Positions 22,918 to 43,766 of a DNA stretch of 64,000 bases are shown piece by piece; positions within the stretch are counted from its first letter, which is position 1; every line of letters begins with the position of its first letter. The position numbers and the translations under genes are program-made. Under the pieces are notes generated by a model. The model was not told the origin of the DNA. It was given only the letters and a program-made list of their open reading frames with translations, and did not search any database. The DNA comes from Symbiodinium kawagutii. Its lineage: Eukaryota; Sar; Dinophyceae; Suessiales; Symbiodiniaceae. The stretch is from assembly GCA_009767595.1 (NCBI GenBank), contig VSDK01021916.1, positions 9,745 to 73,744 of the forward strand, read 5' to 3'.

Positions 22918-23076
22918 CTGTTTTTCATGGCAAGGCTTGTCCATGATCATGTACCCCCTGACCTGGCTACTTTTTTGCTGGGCCAGGCCATCGTGGACAG
23001 TTTTTTCAGCTGCTTGTTCGGCCGCCAAATGTCTTTGTGCGATTTGGGTTTCAAGGTCGGGACGAAGGTGTCCCAT
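22918..23076 (-). CDS. Exon, Gln/Ala-rich helix
   Basis: Reads GHLRPDLETQIAQRHLAAEQ, AAEKTVHDGLAQQKSSQVRG and YMIMDKPCHEKQ, then the donor CAG|GTGTATG. The heptad-like spacing suggests a coiled coil. The acceptor is not clear; an in-frame ATG lies at 23074-23076. TATA-rich and GATTGATAG-repeated DNA lies upstream on this strand. Confidence 0.5.
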
Positions 23077-23442
23077 AGTTGATTGATAGTAAACCCATAA
23101 TTGCTATATATATATATGTAGTATATATAATGATAGCAATGTGTCCCATAATTGATTGATAGTATATAGAATCTCCCTGAATTGATTGATAGTGAAATCT
23201 ATATAGACAACCAAAAACCATTATTGATCGATAGAAAACTCTATAGACAACTTTTTGATCCTGTTTAAAAGCCAAGGTTTCCCAGGTTGATTTTCCATCA
23301 ACCAGCCCTGAGAAAAGCAAATCCTTTCGGCGCGATAAATTGCACACAAGGAGAACCTTGTGACGGTATGATCCGCGGTGCAAGAAGACCGGCTTTGCGG
23401 CAGTTTGTCATCATGGGAATAGACAGGGACGGTGAAGAAGGG

Positions 23443-23482
<40 letters not shown>

Positions 23483-26400
23483 GTGTTATTATCATCATTA
23501 TTCATGTTCATTCTCAACATGTCTCTTCTACTATGTGAGATTCCTCGAGTCTATTGGATCCGGGTTTCCATTATCCCAGTTTCAATCATCATCTGTCCGT
23601 GAATCTTCCGTGCTTTTTGACCGTCAAATAAGCGTAAACAACCACCATTCATCACTCGTGATCCATCCAAGTGGTGTAAATAAAAACCATAAAATCAGTG
23701 AATTAACCATCCATCAACCATTAGTTGCCATAGATCAACCATTAGTTCACTGATTTGAATCTGATCCACTAGTGATTCACTGATTTTTAACCATGGTGTA
23801 ACCCCTTTTTAAACCACTCTAAATTTCTAATAGCCATAAAATCAGTGAATTAACCATGGATCAACCATTAGTAACCCCTATAAACCACCCTAAATCACCA
23901 GTAGCCGTGGTGAATTTTCACGTGTCCCATCCCCTGCCTTCGCAACCTCGGCTCAGGACCGACGCCGGTGCCCAGAGCTGCCCAGGTGGCGTTCAACTGT
24001 GGCGTGTTTTGGCGAGCGTGACTGGTGAGGGTGGCTGGTGGAATTTGGCCACATGGCTATGGGTCAAGCAGTTAACCAACCAACTAATGGTGGATAATAA
24101 CCAACAAACTATAGGGAAAACAATGGTTAGTGATAGGGGAACCAGGGGTACAGGGTTTTGACCCACAGCCACATGATGGTTTCTTTAAAAGCGCAGAAAA
24201 ACTACAGTAGTGACTGTTAACAATAGGGAAAACAATGGCATTTGATAGGGGAACAAGGGGGTACCCGGGGTACAGGTTGAACTGACCCCACTGCCATTTA
24301 GTCGGTTGGTTGGTATTGGCAGTCACCATACTGGTAGATACTGGTTGATACTGGTAGCAGTTGCAACTGGTACTGGTGGTACTGATGGTACTGGTAGTTA
24401 ACAACTTAATCCGTTTGTTGGTATTGGTAGTGATGGTGAACAGCGATGGTGGTTGATACTGGTGGTTGGTAGTGATGATTAACAACCTAACAATTGGTAA
24501 AAGGTTTACAAAGGTACGGTTAACTACGATGGTGATTCATGAGTGTTTGTGGTTGATGATCAGTGGTTGGTGGCAATCAGTACGGAGATGGGTCATGACC
24601 AACCATCCCAACAATGGATGGATGACCAACAAAGACGGGTTTTGCTGTTTGGGGGGTGTTCACAGAGGGGTAAAGGTTTTTGACCCACAGCTGTGATAAG
24701 GTGTTTAACTACGATGGTGATTCATGAATCGTAATTTTTAATACATGTCAATAGTGATTCATGGTGTGGTGTAAAGTGGTTAATGATTGGTGACTGACAA
24801 TGGTTCGTAGTGATGGTTGCTAATGGTTAATACGGGTAATGTATGATTTAGAATGGCTCCACCGAGAAACCAAATTAATAAAGCATGGTTTCCTCAATGA
24901 AATCTTCATCAATCTATATCATTGTTGGTGAGCATTTCATGGTCCAAAATGGTATGACTCCATGGATGTGACTCTGATGCGTTTTATGTGGATCAATACC
25001 AATTAGCACCACTTCGATAAATAGGTACATGAACATGCCAAAAATTACAGCTCTGACCGTATGGCTGTAGGTCAATACCCAGTACCGGTGGTGAATATCC
25101 CCCAAAATATCATCGAATTTTGTTGGGATGTCCAATTAACCATTTGTTGGCTGGTTAATATGGACTCACAGCCATATGTTACACTTATATATCTTGTTTG
25201 ATTGCAACAGTAGCTGCAATGTCATAATGTTATGATGCCGCAATGGTGGTGCCGGCTGTGTGTCGCAGTGCCATCAGTTTTGAGGTGACTATGTCTTGGA
25301 AGGCAGCGGGATCGAGTGCCGCATCCGTGAGGATTTCTCCCCCAATTTCTTGGACATAAAGACCCTTGGACTGCAAAGTTACAGTGGCCACGTTGTCAAA
25401 GTGTTTTCTTCTTCTACTGATGTTGATTGTATCTTGCACGTGATATTTCGATGTTGCTATTGCCCTTGCCGGTCTCTTTCTGTCGTTGCTGGTCATGATG
25501 CTGGTGAGCGGTCGCAGCTATTAGGGTGAAGCAAGCGACCCTAGTGATGACTGGAAGAGATAGGTCTACGGGATCTGATCTTTTTTTTGGGTCGTTGGCA
25601 AAGCTCTGCTGCAATGGCCCCAGCCTGGTCCTGGACTGTGACTTCAGCTTCTGTGGCGATGGTCTCTCCATGCAACCTCCTTACATGGTGGTTTCTCAAA
25701 ATATGGGTACCCCCAAATCATCCTATAGTAAACATTATTAGTAATAAACCAAATATAAACCAACCATTTTGGGGGTTCCCTATTTTGAGAAACACCCACA
25801 TGAAGATTGGTAGATCATGGTACTGTAGATCTTGGCGGGTCATGGTCCTCACTGATCATCACAGTCGACGCACTTCGAAGGATACGCGTAGGTTTTTACG
25901 GTTATGCACAGTGCTAATTTGGCTATGGGTCAATATTAAACAACCAATAATGGGGGATAATGACCAACCAACAATAAGGAAAACAATGGTTGACAGTTGG
26001 GGAACCAGGGGTACGGGGTTTTGACCCACAACCATTTCTACAGATATGCCGTATCTAGAATCCATACACAACGCACCATTGACACATGTTTCTTACCCAA
26101 TGTATACAGAAAATACATAGACTGGTTAGTGGTTTTAAAGATTTTTATTTTCCCTAGTAATTGTTAACAAATGGTTTGTTGACAAATATTTTTCATATGG
26201 GTGGTTCAACCACCAACCAGATGTAGCACACATATCCTCATGTCCAAACATCTCCATAGCTCAGCTCAATAGCTCCAATCGAGGCCCAAACGTAGCGAAG
26301 GCGGGGGCTGCGTTCGTTCTGAATGTATGGTGCTGGTTGCTGGTGGTGGTGGCTATCCGTGGCTGATGGATGTTCAGCTTGTTCATGGTGGTCAGAGGGA

Positions 26401-29400
26401 TATTGTAATGATTAACCATGGTTAATGATGGTCAATGATGTTTAATGATTCACAATGGTTTACCATGATGAAATACTATTGTCAATGATCGTAGGGTGAT
26501 GATGAACCATTGTTAACAATGGCTAATGATGGTTGCTGTGGTTCACTTTTAACAGTAATGGTCCAAAGACTAATGATTGCTAATGTTTTATTGAGAATGG
26601 GTAAGGATGTTTGAACATGGGCAACATCACTAACGTTGTGCAGATTGGTTTATGTACCACCAATGATGATCGTTGACTTTGCTTCATAAGGGGTCAATAT
26701 AGGTGTCGAGAATCAAACGATCGGATCACAAACCAACGAAATAGCGACTGATGATGATGGTGATTCATCATGTTTTTTTTTACTGGCCAAGAAGAACAGT
26801 TCTACATATATGTATACATGTATGTATGTATATATGTATACATGTATGTATGTATATATGTATATATATATATATTTGCACATTACATAGTATATATTGT
26901 CCACCAAGAGAACATGATGAGTTACCATATAGAGCTCAACGGGAATTGTCCACTGCCATGGATCTGGGTCAACCGTAGGGGTCATTGGTTGATGCAGTTT
27001 CTCTGTTGGTGACCAACCCGCAATAATTCTGAATGGTGGTTGCTTTTGGTGTGTTGGTGATGGGGTTGATATCTAAGAGCATCACTTGCATGACACATGG
27101 GGCATGTCACTACGAGAAATTAGTGCGCAATCAATTGTAAAAGCAAAGGACAATTTCTTTCAGTGACAATTAAGTGTTGTTAATTTGTACTATTGTCAAA
27201 CACAGCTCAAATAATAGCAATCACTTGACAGCTTATCATTATTGCCAAAACAAATGTCAACTGTTGATCCATGCCCAACCATCATGGTCAACAGTCACCA
27301 AATTGATGTGATTTGTTTGTGACCCAACAAAATTAAGGTTCTCATGAGGGCAAATACCCTGTACCCGTGGTGAACATTTCCCAAATAACCAAACTCATCT
27401 TTGCTTGGATGTCCACCTAAACATGTTTTTGCTGATTATTGATCTGGAACCATGTGGCCAATGACCCACAACCATATGCGACACTTGAGTTTCTTGTTGC
27501 AGCAGTAGCTGCAATTTCTTTTATGATGAACTATGATTTATGATAATCTGTCCAATTTGTTTATTGGTCCCACCGGACATCCCCATCCTTTGACCCGGCT
27601 GCGGCCTACCATGCTAGGCTACGATGCCGCGCAAGCTGCCGTGGGCCGATGCCGCTCCAATTCCATCAGCTTGGAACCGCATTTGGGCGACCTGCTGTGA
27701 CGCGGCAACAGCACAGCCGCACCGGTGCTTCATGATGGTGAACTGATGGTGAATCAATGATTAATCGATGGTCTTTATGGTACTTCATGATGGATGTTGC
27801 AGCGGTTTATGAACGAAGAAAGTCGGTGGCTCATGCCATAGCCAGCTAAGTAGTGGTTCATGGATGGTATTGACAAAAGTGTTTATTAGTCATCGATAGT
27901 CGTGAATGAAGTGCTTAGTGATTAATGACTAGTGACTAGGAGTAAATTTGCTATTTACTAGTCAATATTGATAGTCAGTAGTGGTTAATGTACACTCAGT
28001 ACTGCTTGACAAGGCAATTCCTGGTTGACAAGGGTATATTCAGTGGTGGTGTACTGGTGGTTTATTTCACGTTCATCATTAAGATGTCTAACGCTTTACA
28101 ACCATCCATGCTACTCGTCATAAACCACCATTAATTGGTGGTAAACAATAGTTGGCCACAGATAGCATTTGTTACCACTCTGCGCCATTATCAATCCTGT
28201 ATACTCGCAATTTATGTCAGCTATCAATCATTAGCCATTATGGGCCATGGGCCATTGTTAACAGTAGTTTCACTGTGCTGGCGTTCTCAAGGAAGGACGC
28301 AAGTGGACGTTGGCAAGTGTTCAAGCAATAATGTCGCCACATGTGGCATGATGTCGCACGTAGGCATGTAGCATAGTATGATTTAATATGTGTAATTATA
28401 TATTTATATATCATATACATGCATTGATCAGAGGCAACCTTTGGCTTTGTCAACGGCATGCAGGCGCAGCCATTTGGCAGTCTGGACATGATGCGACGAT
28501 CCGATTGTCCATGTAGATGAAAGAGGTCACAAGAATGTATGGATAGCAGAATGTTCATCAGATTCTTGGTGGATCTCAAACAAAGTGTGCATACTCTACG
28601 CAGTGGCTACTGTTGTTGGGATGATTGCACGTATCCCAGCCGCAAGCTTGACATTCCAATGGTTGGGTGCTGCAAAACGCGTCGCGGCACTCAGGAAAGG
28701 AACGCGATGTTTGAACGTCTTGGAGGACGAGTAGCTTGTTTGCAGCCAGTGCAGAACCAGGATCCTCAGTTGAACGCGGTGCCGCATGGCGCACGGCAAA
28801 TGCACGCGGTTCAGGGTTGTTGAAAATGGTTTGCTGGTTTGTGGATTTAGACATGTTTTACTTTCCCAAGTAAGTATTAACAAATGGTTGTACTTTTTTC
28901 AGAGGGGTGGTTCAACCACCAACCAGTTAAATCTATGATGATACAAGATTCATCACACCGGCTATGATCAACCATAGATTCCATCAGCTGGTTCATCTAG
29001 TTGATCATGATGATCATGGAGAAAAATCTGGCCCACTGGCCCGTTGATCAATCCACCTTCTTTTGATCAGTCAACCTACTATTGATCAATCCACTACTGA
29101 TTCATCTACACAACTGTTGATCTTCTGAGCCTTGGCCTCCGTTGTTGCTAACAAGGGAAGTCGCAGCCGGTCCAGGATCGCCAAGTCTGCCAGTCCATTG
29201 CAGCGGGCTTTGCTCACTGCAGTCTCTTGCTGAAAAGGGGAGCAGGTCTGTGGGGATGGACGGCAACTTGGGATGGCCTTGAGTCGTGAGAGTCTTGAGG
29301 GTAGCAGCCCCCTGCTGTTGAGTCAGCTCCCTTAATAGGTTGACCCTGAAACTGACGAGTTGGGATGATTGACAACCGAATTCATGCGGGATCGTCCTTC

Positions 29401-29801
29401 ATATCCTGTTGGAGCATGGATTGGGGTGGTACTTTTCGAGATTTGGGTTCATAGACCACCCATACTGGGACGCGCAACAACAAGTTTTGTGGTTAACAAA
29501 TTGGTGGGGGCTGTGGTACATTAACGTGGATCTACGAGTAGTTATTGTTGATTGTTGGCTCAAGTTGATCATGAATCTTTAGTTATTGTATTTGCTTGGC
29601 GGTACATGTGTTATTTTTCCAGAGTATTACCAAATGGTTGTTTGCTTGACTAATATTTTTCATCAGGGTTGAAACCACCCAACCAGCTGTTCATTATGAA
29701 CTTGTAACAGCCATTGACCATCCAAACCGGCAATGAGGCTGGCACAGTGCTGCGGATCATCACTTCCTACCACAAGGCGAGGGGCAGCTGCGATGCAGCA
29801 A
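22918..29801 (-). CDS. Multi-exon minus-strand gene, product unknown (span)
   Basis: Nine exons read from 29801 down to 22918, listed below. Junctions 29684 to 29247, 27623 to 26318 and 26263 to 25679 fit in phase with the edges given. Third-position pattern favours the minus strand in every exon, although at 28631-28833 the plus strand is nearly as good. Family A and C elements abut exon edges at 29684, 28833 and 25679, as in the plus-strand genes. The encoded segments are rich in Ala, Gln and charged residues and partly helical; I do not recognise the protein. The first exon starts in phase 2, so more coding sequence lies upstream. The last exon ends in a strong donor, so more lies downstream of 22918. 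Confidence 0.5.
23441..23482. repeat. (ATC)n microsatellite
   Basis: About 13 uninterrupted ATC units. Confidence 0.9.
23922..23996 (-). CDS. Exon, unknown protein
   Basis: After ACGCCACAG the minus frame reads LNATWAALGTGVGPEPRLRR and QGMGH, with the donor CAC|GTGAAA; it is phase 0 at both ends. An alternative donor is CGAG|GTTGCG at 23946. The plus strand reads less well. Confidence 0.5.
24054..24173. mobile_element. Family B inverted-repeat element
   Basis: Starts TGGCTATGGGTCAAGCAGTT and ends GGTTTTGACCCACAGCCACA. A second, partial copy (AACAATAGGGAAAACAATGG to TGACCCCACTGCCA) follows at about 24222-24296. The ACCCACAG in the right end can act as a splice acceptor. Confidence 0.7.
25061..25176. 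mobile_element. Family B element, diverged, opposite orientation
   Basis: Starts TGGCTGTAGGTCAATACCCA and ends ATATGGACTCACAGCCATA. The interior GTACCGGTGGTGAATATCCC corresponds to the reverse complement of the usual right half. Confidence 0.6.
25240..25370 (-). CDS. Exon, unknown protein
   Basis: After ACTTTGCAG the minus frame reads SKGLYVQEIGGEILTDAALD, PAAFQDIVTSKLMALRHTAG and TT, with a strong coding pattern. The frame closes at TAA 25230-25232, so the exon ends before it, possibly at a GC donor near 25242, or this is the C-terminus. Confidence 0.55.
25570..25679 (-). CDS. Exon, unknown protein
   Basis: Starts 6-7 bases after the left end of a family C element (ATGTAAG|G, phase 2) and reads LHGETIATEAEVTVQDQAGA, IAAELCQRPKKKIRS to the donor CCC|GTAGAC (phase 1). 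It is Ala/Glu-rich and helical. The minus-strand pattern is clearly better than the plus strand. Confidence 0.55.
25686..25800. mobile_element. Family C inverted-repeat element
   Basis: A textbook copy: starts TGGTGGTTTCTCAAAATATG and ends TTCCCTATTTTGAGAAACACCCA. It abuts the minus-strand exon starting at 25679. Confidence 0.8.
25919..26034. mobile_element. Family B inverted-repeat element
   Basis: A textbook copy: starts TGGCTATGGGTCAATATTAA and ends TTTTGACCCACAACCA. Confidence 0.8.
26122..26220. mobile_element. Family A introner-like element
   Basis: Starts CTGGTTAGTGGTTTTAAAGA and ends GGTTCAACCACCAACCAG, with the core TTTTATTTTCCCTAGTAATT. On the minus strand its end gives a donor CTG|GTTGG about 100 bp below the exon at 26263-26318. 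Confidence 0.75.
26263..26318 (-). CDS. Small exon, unknown protein
   Basis: After CATTCAG (phase 0, matching 27623) the minus frame reads NERSPRLRYVWASIGAIE. A GA donor at ATTGAGCT|GAGC gives phase 2, which fits 25679. The frame stays open to TGA near 26236. A different frame just downstream (MEMFGHEDMCATS) leads into the family A donor, so the 3' edge is unsure. Confidence 0.4.
26803..26875. repeat. TATG/CATG tetranucleotide array
   Basis: Alternating TATGTATACATGTATG units and a TA run. Confidence 0.8.
27623..27691 (-). CDS. Exon, unknown protein
   Basis: Between CACAGCAG and the donor ATC|GTAGCC the minus frame reads VAQMRFQADGIGAASAHGSL and RGI, phase 0 at both ends. The plus strand also reads open here (LRPTMLGYDAAQAAVG), but the minus strand has consensus splice sites on both sides. 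Confidence 0.5.
28631..28833 (-). CDS. Exon starting at the end of a family A element
   Basis: The family A element ends in ACCAG at 28834 on the minus strand and coding begins at the next base: QTIFNNPEPRAFAVRHAAPR, STEDPGSALAANKLLVLQDV, QTSRSFPECRDAFCSTQPLE, CQACGWDT, to the donor TAC|GTGCAA (phase 2). The plus strand is also open over part of it. Confidence 0.45.
28834..28926. mobile_element. Family A introner-like element
   Basis: Starts CTGGTTTGTGGATTTAGACA and ends GGTTCAACCACCAACCAG. It directly abuts the minus-strand exon at 28833. Confidence 0.75.
29125..29247 (-). CDS. Exon, unknown protein
   Basis: After TCCCCACAG (phase 0, matching 29684) the minus frame reads TCSPFQQETAVSKARCNGLA, DLAILDRLRLPLLATTEAKA and Q. 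The donor is probably GA (GCTCA|GAAG) or lies within the next few codons. Confidence 0.5.
29595..29686. mobile_element. Family A introner-like element
   Basis: Starts CTTGGCGGTACATGTGTTAT and ends TTGAAACCACCCAACCAG. Read on the minus strand, it begins CTG|GTTGGGTGG, the donor of the exon ending at 29684. Confidence 0.75.
29684..29801 (-). CDS. First recognised exon of the minus-strand gene
   Basis: After CTTTCAG (phase 2) the minus frame reads CCIAAAPRLVVGSDDPQHCA, SLIAGLDGQWLLQVHNEQL and ends exactly where the family A element supplies GTTGGG. Good coding pattern. Confidence 0.55.
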
Positions 29802-30540
29802 CTGAAAGCTGTTTGGTGTTCGATCTGAATTGCTAGCATTTGCATGTTTTTTGTTTTGGTTAGGGACATATTCAAAGATAAGATTCCATACGTGTGCTTC
29901 AATTAAGGACTAAGGACGGCTTAAAGTGCATTGTTGGTTAGGAGCATATTCATAAATCACATTTTGTACAGGCCACTTCAATTCAGGAAGATGCTAAAAG
30001 TGCTGAAGAAATTTGTATTGTGGATGTTTGCAGATACCTGCAGCATCCTGCAGCATATCGGAAAGCATATGCTTGATCAACATGGTTGGACTAAATGAAT
30101 ACATGAAACACGATTCGAAAACGGAACTGTTTTGTATGATTATCCTAGTTGTGTATATTCAGAAACTGGAACATCCCACCATCATCGACCTCAATAGTTG
30201 TCCTCAGGTAGTCATTCTCAATGAATCTGCCACCGATCATTCCAAACAAGTGTAGTTCTTGACATGGACACTAATTGCGTTTGAGGGATTTCATTCATAG
30301 AAATTAACACAGATTCTCCTAATAGCACAATTGTATATCATCATCACGCATTAAGCAAAACATTTCTACATTAAGTAAATATGTATATTTATGTATATTT
30401 ATGTATATTTATGTTTATATATATATATATATTTATTGATTTTTGTCAATCATATACATATTTATTCAAATACTACGCATATTTTTGTATACATAGGATA
30501 TACTTGCATTCAACTGATACAAGATCCAATGTTTTTTCCC

Positions 30541-30620
30541 CAGGGTTTCCCACACATCCACCAGCAGATGCGTGGGAACCCTTTTCCAGGTGGCCGTGAC
30601 CGTCGGTCAAGTGAAGAGCT
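30541..30620 (+). CDS. Possible exon, strand ambiguous
   Basis: On the plus strand a fine polypyrimidine tract and acceptor (TTTTTTCCCCAG) precede GFPHIHQQMRGNPFPGGRDR and RSSEELS. On the minus strand the same DNA reads SVSCHRTALHLTDGHGHLEK. The acceptor favours plus. Confidence 0.3.
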
Positions 30621-30764
30621 GTCCGGTGGCAGGACACGCTGAGAGCTGACCAAGCAGCTGGAGTTATAACTGGGAGAATCATGAGTAATAACCAGTTGGA
30701 TTACAAGCACTGGTATATGATTAATAACCAGTTGGATATGATGACTATCATGAGTAATCAATCA

Positions 30765-30884
30765 AGAACTTTTGTTGAATGTGGTGTCAGGTAGTTGGAT
30801 TTATGATAGGGTAGCTGGATTTGTGAGAATCAGCTGAGAACTTTTGTTGGATTTGGTGTCAGGTAGTTGGATTTATGATAGGGT
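30765..30884. repeat. 48-bp direct repeat, two copies
   Basis: AGAACTTTTGTTGAATGTGG with GTCAGGTAGTTGGATTTATG occurs at 30765-30812 and again at 30837-30884 with few changes. Confidence 0.75.
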
Positions 30885-31492
30885 GCAACCATAACTGGTA
30901 TATCGTCGGTAGTTTATAAAGGTTAATAATGGTTACTGTGATGAAATGATGGTTAGTCGTAGGGACAAAACCCACAATAATGGTTAATGATGGTTCATGT
31001 TGGATCCATATGGGATGATGTACCCCCAAGTCACCAGCAGTGTACTCACTGTTCTTGTTTATGTGATACGAGTAGGCACAACGCTGAGCAGTCGAGATGT
31101 TGACAATATTGGTTGGTTGAGGGGTACCATCATCAATGGCTAACCCAATATCAATAAACCAAGCATATTTGACATAAATGGCTATTGAACAGGTGAACTT
31201 TGGGTGGTTTTTTAAACATGGTTCCTCGCAGCCAGACGAGTTTACTAGAGAGTTGTCATCAGGAACCATAGTGGTGACCAATCACTGGGATAACTCTATG
31301 GGTTGACCATCATGGCTCTTGAATCATGATGGGTTGGTAGCAATTACTTCCTCGTCAGGATGGTTACACATCATCCATAGAATAGGAATGTATTAGCTTT
31401 ATGACAATGTTAAAGAGTGCTTGATATTGAGGGTGGTGGATGATCACAAACGAGCAGGATGGTTAAGAACGATCAAGATTGAGTACCGGTAG

Positions 31493-41508
<10,016 letters not shown>

Positions 41509-41937
41509 GTGCCGCCTGTGGCAGGCGGGCCACTGGCGGGCGGCTGACGCGGAACATGGGGGGTCCCAAGGGATGCTCGGACGCAGTAGGGGAGGTGCTG
41601 TGGTCAGTTATCCGTTGGATTTGAGGATTTTTGATGGGGAACTGCGCAATGAAGCTATGGTGTGGTTCGTATTGCTTCGTGTTGATTCAGTTCTGCTTAT
41701 GTTTGTACTGTCCTTCTGGTTTTTGACTATTGGTTCGCCAGAATTGTGGTGGAAAAATGGATGGTGACCTGTGCGACCCATTTATGACTTGAACCTAAGT
41801 CAGTGCACTGGATTGTCTCATGGCATTAGCGCGCAGCTTTTTTGGTTTGGACTGCTTTTGTGGATTTGTATGTTTGTTCATTAGTCTTCTTGGTGGATTG
41901 TGCATTTCGAACGTTTGCGTTTTTGCTCTGAAGTGCA

Positions 41938-42273
41938 GTGACAGAGAATCGGTATGTTAGTCGAATATCTGAAATTGTGAATACTCTTGGTGCGCCCATT
42001 TTGCTGCCAATACTGTACTATATGTACTATATGATTTGTGTTCAAGACCTTGCAGCTTTCATGGCTCGCAAAGCAACAATTACATTGTGTTTTTTGAACA
42101 TAATTGCATGTTTTGTTCTTGATGTTTGGACAAATTATGATTCCAATGATTGGTTTGATTATAGTATGTGTATAGATTTACGTTTGGTTTTTTGGTTTGT
42201 TTCTTGCGATTTCCTAGATAGCGAGCTCACTCATTTTGGATTTTGCTACCATGCGTTGCACTTCTTGACATAA
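41938..42273 (+). CDS. Hydrophobic open frame, 111 codons, doubtful
   Basis: An ATG-initiated plus frame rich in Phe, Leu, Ile and Tyr (APILLPILYYMYYMICVQDL, LCFLNIIACFVLDVW). The local T-richness of the plus strand alone would give such hydrophobic translations. The third-position pattern is only moderate. It could be a membrane-protein relic. Confidence 0.2.
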   Translation: MTENRYVSRISEIVNTLGAPILLPILYYMYYMICVQDLAAFMARKATITLCFLNIIACFVLDVWTNYDSNDWFDYSMCIDLRLVFWFVSCDFLDSELTHFGFCYHALHFLT

Positions 42274-42360
42274 CAATGCACTCTTTCAAGAGAAAGCCTG
42301 AGTCAACATAATCTCGTTTAGCCGGCTTGAGAATCTGTAACTTTAAGTCACTATTTAGAT

Positions 42361-42543
42361 TTGTTTGGAGCGGCATTCCAGCTACTGTTAGATCTCCGCC
42401 TGTGGAAATTGGTCATTGCTTGCTCCAACCCGTATTTGCCACACTGCAATGTTCCCAAAATTGTCGGTTGCTGCAGGCTGCATCAACATATTCCTGATAA
42501 CTGCAATTATGCAGCAACTTACAAGTGCAGACACGACCTTTAA
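42361..42543 (+). CDS. Cys/His-rich open frame, doubtful relic
   Basis: Reads LLLDLRLWKLVIACSNPYLP, HCNVPKIVGCCRLHQHIPDN and CNYAATYKCRHDL then TAA, with a better pattern than its neighbour at 41938. The regular Cys/His spacing might be a decayed zinc-binding segment. No splice sites identified. Confidence 0.25.
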   Translation: MFGAAFQLLLDLRLWKLVIACSNPYLPHCNVPKIVGCCRLHQHIPDNCNYAATYKCRHDL

Positions 42544-43036
42544 AAAACCGATTGATCATTAGTTAACACCTTGGTGTTGACAACCTGCACTCATGATTGA
42601 TGTATTTTAATGCAATCCTTCGTGTCCCTTGCTTTGCAAAATGCCTTTCACAGACTGGACTTCGGATCTGACTAGACATCCTGCCGTGGCTTCCGGTTTG
42701 GTGTTGCTCCCTGTTTAACCACTGCACAGTGAATTCCAGGTGAACTTCTACTGTAAGACTGTAAGAAATGCACAATGCAGGTCAGATGCTGCTTATGCAT
42801 GAGGGTAATCTAGGAAGTCGGAAATCCTACTTACAGGAAACACAGGAGAAAGTTTGTGAAATTCTTCTCAGATGCTACCGTTGCTGCGCTAAAGCAACAT
42901 AAAGAAACACATTGTTTCCTGTTGTCGGCAAACTTGCATGCGTTGTGAACGACCTTATAGTAGTTCATGATCACGTTGCTTCAACCCAGAACCAGCGGTT
43001 ATCCCACCTGAGTCCGGAAGAGTGGCTCACTAGGAG

Positions 43037-43197
43037 GGCCGCCATTGAAGCGCCCAGGGAAGGGCAAGAGCAAAGATTGGGGCAAGGTGAGCGGCAAAGA
43101 TGGCAAGGGTGGCAGCAAAGGCCAGGCCCTTGGGGAGTTACGGGCAGCTTCGGGGACAGTGGCACTCAACCTGCCCCTGTGGCATGGCATACCTGGA
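43037..43197 (+). CDS. Exon, Lys/Gly-rich linker
   Basis: The plus frame reads PPLKRPGKGKSKDWGKVSGK, DGKGGSKGQALGELRAASGT and VALNLPLWHGIPG. KG repeats of this kind are common in dinoflagellate RNA-binding and regulatory proteins. A consensus donor (AAG|GTGAGC) occurs at 43086, so a shorter form is possible, but the frame keeps its coding pattern beyond it. It may belong to the RRM-like gene or to the kinase gene. Confidence 0.45.
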
Positions 43198-43690
43198 AAG
43201 GGTCAACATCCATCATCCTAGACATGGGATTGCATGGCATTGCCTGTGAACCTGATCGATGTTCCTTACAGACCAGCTTTATTGACCAGTACTAGCTATG
43301 GATTATGACCATTTAACTAGCTGTTAAGATTGTTGAATCATTACTGTATCAGCAAACCATTCTGACCAAGTAAACTGACATTATATAATCTTAGCAGAAC
43401 CTGATAACGGTGAAATCAGCAAAGGGAATAGATAATTTGAGTTCGTCATAGGGCACAACCAGGGGAGGCAGTGACAAAAACCTGTGGATGAAATTGTCCT
43501 ACAACATCCCACCTCGCTATTAGCAGTTGCTACCTACCAAGAACCTGATCAACCACAGTAGCATGGTTCGATAACCATAAGCCACAGTACTGGTTATCAA
43601 TAACCCACCAGTAAAAACCTGATTATAACCCACCGTGATTATATAATGGTTATTTAAAAAACATAGCATTACAATGTACTCCATCTGATT

Positions 43691-43766
43691 ATGTCCACCA
43701 TGGAGGTGCAAGAAGCAAAGCTTTCGCCGCACCAGTGCGCAAATGCTGTCCGCAGACCACCCTCTT
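43691..43766 (+). CDS. Possible N-terminal exon of the kinase gene
   Basis: ATG at 43691 opens MSTMEVQEAKLSPHQCANAV and RRPPSLF before TAA at about 43769. Good coding pattern. The donor may be CCA|GTGCGC or a GC site. It is proposed as the start only because it is the first ATG-led exon upstream of the kinase segments. Confidence 0.3.

Noticed and set aside
23941-24030. Plus-strand reading of the exon at 23922-23996 (CLRNLGSGPTPVPRAAQVAF)
   Set aside because: Third-position pattern and both splice sites fit the minus strand better.
26713-27012. Open frames with YIYIYI and YVCIYVYMY runs
   Set aside because: Tetranucleotide repeat at 26803-26875 read in several frames.
27590-27700. Plus-strand reading (TRLRPTMLGYDAAQAAVGR)
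   Set aside because: The minus strand has consensus acceptor and donor at both edges and lies within a run of minus-strand exons.
29552-29564. TTGGCTCAAG, matching the last 10 bases of the dinoflagellate spliced leader
   Set aside because: Only 10 bases match, the upstream part of the leader is absent, and no retroposed gene follows. A chance match in 128 kb of both-strand sequence is plausible.
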